Assembly: GCA_902490365.1 (NCBI GenBank)
Contig: CABUDQ010000056.1
Span: 1-11,292 of the forward strand
DNA from: an uncultured Collinsella sp.
GTDB lineage: Bacteria; Actinomycetota; Coriobacteriia; Coriobacteriales; Coriobacteriaceae
Length of the DNA: 11,292 nucleotides
Direction of reading: 5' to 3'
The notes below the pieces were generated by a model. It saw nothing but the letters and a program-made list of their open reading frames with translations. It searched no databases and had not been told where the DNA came from. Of the stretch, positions 6,259 through 11,292 are shown piece by piece. Position 1 is the stretch's first letter; every line of letters begins with the position of its first letter. A program made the translations under genes and the position numbers.

Positions 6259-7555
6259 TACCGCATCCGCAGCACCTCGCGTGCCCAAGCGCGTCGCTGC
6301 CGTCATTCTCAACTCGCTCAAGGGCGGCGTGGTCCCGCGCATCGGCCTTCCTTACATCACCGTAGGGCGCGAGGTCGAGATCCGCGCCCTGCTCACCGAT
6401 CTGAGTCTCATCGCCGACGGTGGCGCGAGCTTCCGCTTTCTGGTCGGTCGTTACGGCGCCGGCAAGAGCTTTTTGCTCCAGACTATCCGCACGCACGCCA
6501 TGGGCGAGGGATTCGTCGTCGCTGATGCCGACCTGTCGCCCGAGCGCCGCCTGCAGGGCGGTCAGGGACAGGGCCTTGCCACCTACCGCGAGCTCATCCG
6601 CAATATATCGACCAAGACGCGCCCCGAGGGCGGTGCGCTCAACCTTATTCTGGATCGCTGGGTCGCCTCGTGTGCCGACGTCGACGAGTCGGTCGTCAAT
6701 GCCCAACTGGCCCCGCTCGAGGAGATGGTCCACGGCTTCGACTTCACCCGCATGCTCCGCCGCTATCGCATGGCCGCATCCGGGGGCGACGAAGAGGCCA
6801 TGAGCCGCGTGACCAAATGGATTCGCGGCGAATACCGCACCAAGAGCGAGGCACGCGCCGAGCTGGGCTCCTCGACCATCATCAGCGATGACGACTGGTA
6901 CGACTACGTTAAGCTCATTGCGCGCTTTTTGGTCTGCAGCGGCTACAAGGGTATGCTGGTGCTCATCGACGAACTCGTGAATCTGTATAAGATTCCCAAC
7001 GCCATCACGCGCCAATACAACTACGAGAAGATCCTGACCATGTACAACGACACACTTCAGGGCAAGGCGCAGTACCTGGGCATGATCATGGGCGGCACGC
7101 CAACCTCCATCGAAGACCGCCGCCGCGGCGTGTTCTCCTACGAGGCCCTGCGCAGCCGACTCGCTCAGGGCCGCTTTGCGCGCGAGGACCTTAAGGACAT
7201 GCTCGCGCCCATCATCCGCCTGCAGCCGCTCACCTACGAGGAGTTGCTGGTGCTCATCGAAAAACTCATGCAGATCCATGCCGGCTACTTTGGCTGGACG
7301 CCCACGCTTGCCGAAAACGACTTGGTGGACTTCCTCAAGATCGAGTTCGGTCGCGTGGGAGCCGACACGCACCTAACACCGCGTGAGGTTATTCGCGACT
7401 TTATCGAGCTGCTCGATATCCTGTGTCAGAACCCCGATGCAAATGTGGCCGAGCTGCTGCAAAGCGTCGGCGGCGACGCGCAGGCGCCGGCAGCTGCAAC
7501 AGGAGACACCGGCACCGCAGGCGGCGACCGCAACTTCGCCGAGTTCGCCATCTAA
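6251..7555 (+). CDS. BrxD-like P-loop ATPase (DUF2791 family)
   Basis: This 434-aa ATPase starts at an ATG inside the stop region of the TerB gene, with GAGAGGA just upstream. The Walker A loop is GRYGAGKSF (66-74, Lys72), preceded by the typical strand FRFLV. Walker B is MLVLIDELVNL (235-245, Asp240 and Glu241). A sensor-like strand MIMGGTP (279-285) follows, then conserved arginines (Arg302, Arg304) in a LRSRLAQGRF segment. ADADLSPERRLQGG (91-104) is characteristic of the BrxD family, the ATPase encoded with BrxHI in type 2 BREX phage defence. The length is normal and all nucleotide-binding residues are intact. The last 25 residues are low-complexity Ala/Gly/Thr. It lies between the TerB protein and the helicase, which is the same ATPase-helicase pairing as in BREX, but without other BREX genes nearby. 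I infer a role in loading or powering the helicase on DNA. I leave the symbol blank because the BREX function does not follow from the family. Confidence 0.93.
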   Translation: MSDTASAAPRVPKRVAAVILNSLKGGVVPRIGLPYITVGREVEIRALLTDLSLIADGGASFRFLVGRYGAGKSFLLQTIRTHAMGEGFVVADADLSPERRLQGGQGQGLATYRELIRNISTKTRPEGGALNLILDRWVASCADVDESVVNAQLAPLEEMVHGFDFTRMLRRYRMAASGGDEEAMSRVTKWIRGEYRTKSEARAELGSSTIISDDDWYDYVKLIARFLVCSGYKGMLVLIDELVNLYKIPNAITRQYNYEKILTMYNDTLQGKAQYLGMIMGGTPTSIEDRRRGVFSYEALRSRLAQGRFAREDLKDMLAPIIRLQPLTYEELLVLIEKLMQIHAGYFGWTPTLAENDLVDFLKIEFGRVGADTHLTPREVIRDFIELLDILCQNPDANVAELLQSVGGDAQAPAAATGDTGTAGGDRNFAEFAI

Positions 7556-7588
7556 CCTACCAAAAAGGGACAGGTTTATTTTGGCAGG
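7556..7588 (+). repeat. REP-like stem-loop between ATPase and helicase genes
   Basis: CCTACCAAAA (7556-7565) pairs with TTTTGGCAGG (7579-7588) with one mismatch, closing a 13-base loop. It begins on the base after the ATPase stop codon. Inside is GGGACAGGTTTATTTTGG, a sequence that from memory recurs between genes in many bacteria and is associated with REP-type repeats mobilised by RAYT/Y1 transposases. No transposase is in the window. The rest of the 116-base gap up to 7671 holds no gene that I can support; AAAGGAGG for the helicase is at 7660-7667. The stem-loop might damp read-through or protect the upstream mRNA, setting helicase dose relative to the ATPase. A related sequence lies at 10125-10153. 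Confidence 0.55.
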
Positions 7589-7671
7589 TTTTATCTGGGC
7601 AAACGTTGAAGCAGTAATGCAGCAAGCCGTTGCCAGCCGCGTTGAGAGATTCGTTGTTGAAAGGAGGCCCC

Positions 7672-10116
7672 GTGAACGCCTTTGACCGCTACGCCCCGTT
7701 TATCCAAGACTTCATCTACTCCCACGATTGGGAGAGCTTGCGCTCTATCCAGGTTGCGGCGGCAGATGCCATCTTCAACACACAGGACAATGTGCTCCTG
7801 ACGGCATCCACGGCTTCCGGCAAAACCGAGGCAGCCTTCTTTCCCATCCTGACCGAGTTTTGGGAGAACCCGCCCGCAAGCGTGGGCGCCCTCTACATTG
7901 GCCCCCTCAAGGCGCTCATCAACGACCAATTCGTCCGCCTCAACGACCTGTGCGAAGAAGCCGATATCCCCGTCTGGCACTGGCATGGCGATGTCTCGCA
8001 ATCACACAAGGCCAAACTCATCAAAAAACCGAGCGGCATCCTACAGATTACGCCCGAGTCGCTCGAGGCGCTCCTGATCCATAAGCACATGGCGATCCCG
8101 CGCATGTTTTGCGACCTGCGCTATGTGGTTATCGACGAAGTCCATTCGCTCATGCGCGGCGACCGCGGCGGGCAGACGCTCTGTCTTATCGAGCGACTCT
8201 CGCGCATGGCAGGCGTGCAGCCCCGCCGCATTGGCCTTTCGGCCACCATCGGCGACCCCGAGCGCACGGGCGCCTTTCTCTCGCAGGGAACGGGGCGCGA
8301 CTGCGTTATCCCCCGCTTTGAGGAACCGCGCCGCGTGTGGCGCATCTCCATGGAGCACTTCTACAACTCGGGCCCCCAGGCTCAGCAACGAGGATTCGTA
8401 GGCACAGGTCCACAAGAAGCCGAGGTGCTTGCTTGCGAGCGTATTGAGACGGCGGCGCCCGCGGCGCTGCCCGCATCCGGACAAGACATGTGCCACAGCG
8501 GACAGCTTACACAGGAAGAACACCATCAACGTCGTGAGCAGGCGCGGGGCAAGGCCGCTCCCAAAGACCGTCGCACTTCCTCGGCCCCCGAGGGCGAAGT
8601 CGACATCCCACGAGCGACCGAGCAGGCGCTTCTCAACCCCACCGACACGGCACCCGACAACGCCGACCCCGGTATGGGCTATATCTTTGAGCATACGCGC
8701 GGCCGCAAATGCCTGGTCTTTGCCAACTCGCGCGAGGAGGCAGAGGCCGTATGCTCCATGCTGCGTAGCTACTGCGAGAGCCGGCACGAGCCCGACCGCT
8801 TTCTCATCCACCACGGCAATCTTTCGGCATCGCTGCGCGAGACGGCAGAAGAGCTCATGCGCGACGAGGAACAGGCACAGACGACCGTCACCACCTCTAC
8901 GCTGGAGCTCGGTATCGATATCGGCCGCCTGGAGCGCGCCTTCCAGATTGACGCGCCGTTTACCGTCAGCTCCTTTTTGCAGCGCATGGGGCGCACAGGC
9001 CGTCGCGATCTTCCGCCCGAGATGTGGTTTGTCATGCGCGAGGAAGAGCCCGAGCCGCGCACGATGATGCCCGAAACCATTCCCTGGAAGCTCCTGCAGG
9101 GTATCGCGCTCGTACAACTCTATCGCGAGGAAAAGTGGGTCGAGCCACCCGAGCTCGATCGTCTCCCCTACAGCCTGCTCTATCACCAGACTATGTCGAC
9201 CCTCGCCAGCACCGGCGAGCTCACGCCGGCCGAACTTGCCCAGCGCGTGCTCACGCTCAGCTATTTCCACCGTGTCTCGGCAAACGATTACCGTGTGCTG
9301 CTACGTCACCTCATTAAGATCGACCATATCCAGGTCACCGAAGGTGGCGGGCTCATCGTGGGTCTCGCGGGCGAGCGCATCATAAACAACTTTAAGTTCT
9401 ACGCCGTGTTCCAGGAAAACGAGGAGTTTACCGTCCGGAGCGAATCGGCCGAGCTGGGCACGATCGTTAATCCGCCCCCGCCCGGTGAGCGCATCGCCAT
9501 CGCCGGACACTGCTGGATTGTCGAGGAAGTGGACTGGAAGCGCCACACTGTCTTTGCCACGCAGGTCAAGGGCCGGGTGCCGGCCTACTTTGGCGACTGC
9601 CCCGGCGACATTAACACGCATGTGCTCGAGCGCATGCGCCAAGTGCTCACTGAGCACGCAGCATATCCGTACCTTATGGGTAACGCACGGGCTCGCTTGG
9701 CGCAGGCTCGTCATACCGCCGAGATTTCGGGCGCGGGAACTAAGCCGCTCATCAACCTGGGTGGCGACACCTGGGTGCTCTTCCCCTGGTTGGGCAGCTA
9801 CGCCTTCCTAGCACTTGAGCGCATGCTTAAAATCAAATGCGCTGCTGAGTTAGGCCTTCGCGGACTCGACCCGTCACGCCCGTACTTTATGCAGTTTAAG
9901 ATGAAGGCCGACGAGGAGACGTTCTTTGAAGTGCTCGCCGCCGAGGCCGAGAAGGACTTCGATCCCATCGAGCTCGTCTATCCCGGCGAGGTGCCTTATT
10001 TTGATCGTTACGATGAGTCCGTTCCCGAAGAGCTCGTGCGCAAGGGCTTTGCCGAAGGCGTGCTCGACATCGAGGGTATGAAGCAGCGCGCCCTCAGCTG
10101 GCGTGACCACGCCTAA
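7672..10116 (+). CDS. BrxHI/Lhr-like superfamily 2 DNA helicase
   Basis: This is an 814-aa helicase. I chose the GTG at 7672, five bases after AAAGGAGG; a TTG at 7630 would add 14 residues and has no ribosome site. All SF2 motifs are present: Walker A TASGKT (47-52), Ia GPLKALINDQF (77-87), II DEVH (155-158), III SAT (190-192), IV LVFANSREEAE (348-358), V STLELGIDIG (409-418) and VI QRMGRTGRR (437-445). After the two RecA folds come a winged-helix part (about 490-565) and the beta-rich Lhr-type core (about 580-680, with AVFQENEEF, LGTIVNPPPPGE and GHCWIVEEVDW), then a C-terminal helical end. This layout is that of the Lhr-like helicases used in type 2 BREX (BrxHI). Between motifs III and IV lies an extra polar, low-complexity stretch (about 233-335). 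The gene is probably transcribed with the TerB and ATPase genes. It most likely moves on DNA or unwinds it, powered by ATP; the target is unknown. Confidence 0.92.
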   Translation: MNAFDRYAPFIQDFIYSHDWESLRSIQVAAADAIFNTQDNVLLTASTASGKTEAAFFPILTEFWENPPASVGALYIGPLKALINDQFVRLNDLCEEADIPVWHWHGDVSQSHKAKLIKKPSGILQITPESLEALLIHKHMAIPRMFCDLRYVVIDEVHSLMRGDRGGQTLCLIERLSRMAGVQPRRIGLSATIGDPERTGAFLSQGTGRDCVIPRFEEPRRVWRISMEHFYNSGPQAQQRGFVGTGPQEAEVLACERIETAAPAALPASGQDMCHSGQLTQEEHHQRREQARGKAAPKDRRTSSAPEGEVDIPRATEQALLNPTDTAPDNADPGMGYIFEHTRGRKCLVFANSREEAEAVCSMLRSYCESRHEPDRFLIHHGNLSASLRETAEELMRDEEQAQTTVTTSTLELGIDIGRLERAFQIDAPFTVSSFLQRMGRTGRRDLPPEMWFVMREEEPEPRTMMPETIPWKLLQGIALVQLYREEKWVEPPELDRLPYSLLYHQTMSTLASTGELTPAELAQRVLTLSYFHRVSANDYRVLLRHLIKIDHIQVTEGGGLIVGLAGERIINNFKFYAVFQENEEFTVRSESAELGTIVNPPPPGERIAIAGHCWIVEEVDWKRHTVFATQVKGRVPAYFGDCPGDINTHVLERMRQVLTEHAAYPYLMGNARARLAQARHTAEISGAGTKPLINLGGDTWVLFPWLGSYAFLALERMLKIKCAAELGLRGLDPSRPYFMQFKMKADEETFFEVLAAEAEKDFDPIELVYPGEVPYFDRYDESVPEELVRKGFAEGVLDIEGMKQRALSWRDHA

Positions 10117-10129
10117 GACCAGTCTTTTT
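10115..10129. terminator. Weak possible terminator between convergent genes
   Basis: AAGA (10115-10118) and TCTT (10123-10126) form a short stem around CCAG, and a run of five T ends at 10129. The stem overlaps the helicase stop codon and is only four to five pairs, so it is marginal. The site is plausible because the helicase and the methyltransferase gene end towards each other here with only 26 bases between. Confidence 0.25.
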
Positions 10130-10153
10130 GGGACGGGGAGACCTATTTGTCGT
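10125..10153. repeat. Second REP-like repeat, overlapping a gene end
   Basis: GACGGGGAGACCTATTTG (10132-10149), preceded by a T-run and a G pair, resembles the GGGACAGGTTTATTTTGG core at 7567-7584: the same GGGAC-rG opening and a closing TATTT-G. It differs by small insertions, so it is a diverged relative rather than a copy. It covers the last codons and the stop (TAG, complement of 10143-10145) of the minus-strand methyltransferase gene, which suggests that the repeat landed at the gene end and supplied its terminus. Confidence 0.38.
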
Positions 10154-11021
10154 GAAGGACGGTGCCGAGGAAGTCGGTGTCGAAGGGCACGGCTTCGGCA
10201 AAGGCGTAGTCGCCGTCGCTGGCGATGAGCAGGTAGTTTTCCTCGCCGCCGAACTTCGCATCGCCACATGGGACCACCCAGGCGTGGATGAATACCTCGA
10301 GCGCCGTAGCAGCGCAATCACGCAGGAACGTCACATCGCCTCCCTCGTTTGCGCTCACGATATTGGCAACGTAGATGCCGCCGGCATTCAGGCTGCCCCG
10401 CACCAGGCGCAGCGCCTCAACGGTCGCCAGCTCGCGCACGGGCTCGGCACCGCCAAAGCAATCGCTCACGATCACGTCGTAGCGACGATGCCCCACGCTC
10501 GTCACGCCCAGGTACGAACGCGCCTCGGCAGTAATCACCCGCAGGCGATCGCCCGCCGTGCGCTCCAGCTCGTCTAGGTAGAACCAGCGGCGGGCCAGAC
10601 GCGTAATCTCTCCGTCATACTCGATGACGTCCATGCGCAAACCCTCGTGCGACATCAGTGCAAACTTGGGATAGGCAAACCCGCCGCCACCCAGCATGAG
10701 CATACGGCTGATACCGTGACCATAAACGTCGCGCATCGCATCCTCGGCCTCAAACACGTCGTCAAACGCACGATAGTACGCAAAGGCGGGCTCAGCCCAA
10801 CGCTCGCCAACGTAACTCGCGCTTTGGTAGACGCCGCCTTGCACCAATACGCGGACTTCGTCGCCGCCCTCGTCGTGCACGCGCTTCACACGCGCCAACC
10901 CATTGCGGGTTCGCGCAACCTGCAGACAGGCAGCACGAACAGCGACAGCGGCCGCACCAAGCGCCGCGGCTCCCAGAGCAACGCCGGCAACGACGCCGGC
11001 AGAAACACTCGGCTTGTTCAT
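10143..11021 (-). CDS. Membrane-anchored spermidine-synthase-like methyltransferase
   Basis: This is a 292-aa protein. Residues 7-30 are an Ala/Gly/Val-rich hydrophobic segment that should anchor it to the membrane. The rest is a class I SAM-type fold of the spermidine synthase family: MLMLGGGGFAYP (107-118) is the glycine-rich nucleoside loop, DVIEYD (131-136) holds the acidic residue that binds the ribose, the DRLRVITAEARSYL strand (158-171) follows, and YDVIVSDCFGG (181-191) carries the catalytic-loop Asp187. It lacks clear polyamine-site features such as the usual D-x-x-D-P loop, so a true spermidine synthase activity is doubtful. Such proteins are often labelled spermidine synthase or fused MFS-synthase without proof. 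Its ATG abuts the stop of elp3 with no gap, and its ribosome site AAAAGGAG (11035-11028) lies within elp3, so translation is probably coupled. The end of the gene runs into a REP-like repeat. Confidence 0.83.
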   Translation of the reverse strand: MNKPSVSAGVVAGVALGAAALGAAAVAVRAACLQVARTRNGLARVKRVHDEGGDEVRVLVQGGVYQSASYVGERWAEPAFAYYRAFDDVFEAEDAMRDVYGHGISRMLMLGGGGFAYPKFALMSHEGLRMDVIEYDGEITRLARRWFYLDELERTAGDRLRVITAEARSYLGVTSVGHRRYDVIVSDCFGGAEPVRELATVEALRLVRGSLNAGGIYVANIVSANEGGDVTFLRDCAATALEVFIHAWVVPCGDAKFGGEENYLLIASDGDYAFAEAVPFDTDFLGTVLHDK

Positions 11022-11292
11022 CTAGAGCTCCTTTTGCAGATAAAGGCCATGGTCATAAAAACCAAGATGGCGATAGTACTCGCGCGTACCGATCGCGCTG
11101 ATCACGTTGATGCGCGCATAGCCGGCATCCCGGGCAATCTCGCACGCACGCTCTACGAGCAAACGCCCCAACCCGTGATGCTGCGCCGCCTGGCCCTGGT
11201 CGCCCACGCGTGCCGCCATGCCATACACGTGCACCTCGCGAATCATCGCCTCGTCCGGCGTCGTCGGCAACTCGTCCGCATGCGCGGCAACA
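11022..11292 (-). CDS. C-terminal part of Elp3 (tRNA U34 radical SAM/acetyltransferase), cut by the window edge
   Basis: Only the last 89 residues are visible; the gene continues beyond the right edge, and the open frame reaches the last base (an ATG at 11270 is internal). The segment is the end of the Elp3 GNAT domain: IREVHVYG at the start of the core, QHHGLGRLL as the acetyl-CoA-binding Q-x-x-G-x-G loop, then INVISAIGTREYYRHLGF, the closing motif typical of Elp3, and a GLYLQKEL end. Elp3 adds a carboxymethyl-type group to wobble uridine in tRNA, using a radical SAM domain (outside the window) and this acetyl-CoA-binding domain. Its final codons contain the ribosome site for the methyltransferase gene that follows without a gap. 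Confidence 0.88.
   Translation of the reverse strand, partial: VAAHADELPTTPDEAMIREVHVYGMAARVGDQGQAAQHHGLGRLLVERACEIARDAGYARINVISAIGTREYYRHLGFYDHGLYLQKEL

Noticed and set aside
6209..7372. 387-codon minus-strand open frame opposite the ATPase gene
   Set aside because: Long open antisense frames are common against GC-rich genes; the plus-strand frame carries intact Walker motifs and this one has none.
8041..9270. 409-codon minus-strand open frame opposite the helicase gene
   Set aside because: Same reason: it lies wholly within a helicase gene with all SF2 motifs, and has no ribosome site or domain.
4498..10116. Complete BREX system
   Set aside because: Only BrxD-like and BrxHI-like parts are present; no PglZ, methylase, BrxA, BrxB or BrxC is seen in the window.
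10128..10577. 149-codon plus-strand open frame opposite the methyltransferase gene
   Set aside because: Shadow of the minus-strand gene, whose SAM-binding motifs and coupled start are clear.

Overview
The window looks like chromosome from a GC-rich Gram-positive bacterium. Dense genes, GTG starts, strong AGGAGG-type ribosome sites, TGn-extended -10 elements and the style of the Elp3, DUF554 and secreted proteins all suggest an actinobacterial gut coriobacterium. A Collinsella-like host is my best guess, but this is an inference from memory, not from a search.

Region 1 (about 200-3574, + strand) is a compact five-gene cluster behind a promoter region with repeated GTCA boxes. It encodes a 98-aa cytosolic protein of unknown role, a single-pass membrane protein with one extracytoplasmic beta-type domain, a small secreted protein with two W-x-[LIV] motifs resembling a WxL domain, a 93-aa protein with a signal peptide and a C-terminal sorting-like tail (LAQTD, hydrophobic segment, basic end), and a 476-aa secreted protein with two CxxC motifs. 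The set of parts resembles the Csc/WxL cell-surface complexes of low-GC Gram-positives, rebuilt here with different sequences. None of the five can be named with certainty.

Region 2 (3693-4409) is a DUF554 integral membrane protein with its own likely promoter.

Region 3 (4432-10116, + strand) is a three-gene unit behind its own promoter. It encodes a TerB_N/TerB_C two-domain protein, a BrxD-family (DUF2791) P-loop ATPase overlapping it by 8 bases, and a BrxHI/Lhr-like superfamily 2 helicase. BrxD and BrxHI are partners in type 2 BREX phage defence, but no PglZ, PglX/methylase, PglW/PglY, BrxA, BrxB or BrxC is present here. The TerB protein takes the place of the other components. This is the best candidate in the window for a stand-alone, incompletely understood defence or genome-maintenance system. 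A REP-like stem-loop separates the ATPase and helicase genes.

Region 4 (10143-11292, - strand) converges on the helicase. It holds the 3' part of elp3 (tRNA wobble-uridine modification), directly abutting a membrane-anchored spermidine-synthase-like methyltransferase. A second sequence related to the REP-like repeat lies at the convergence point and overlaps the last codons of the methyltransferase gene.

No tRNA, rRNA, CRISPR array, insertion sequence or integrase was seen.
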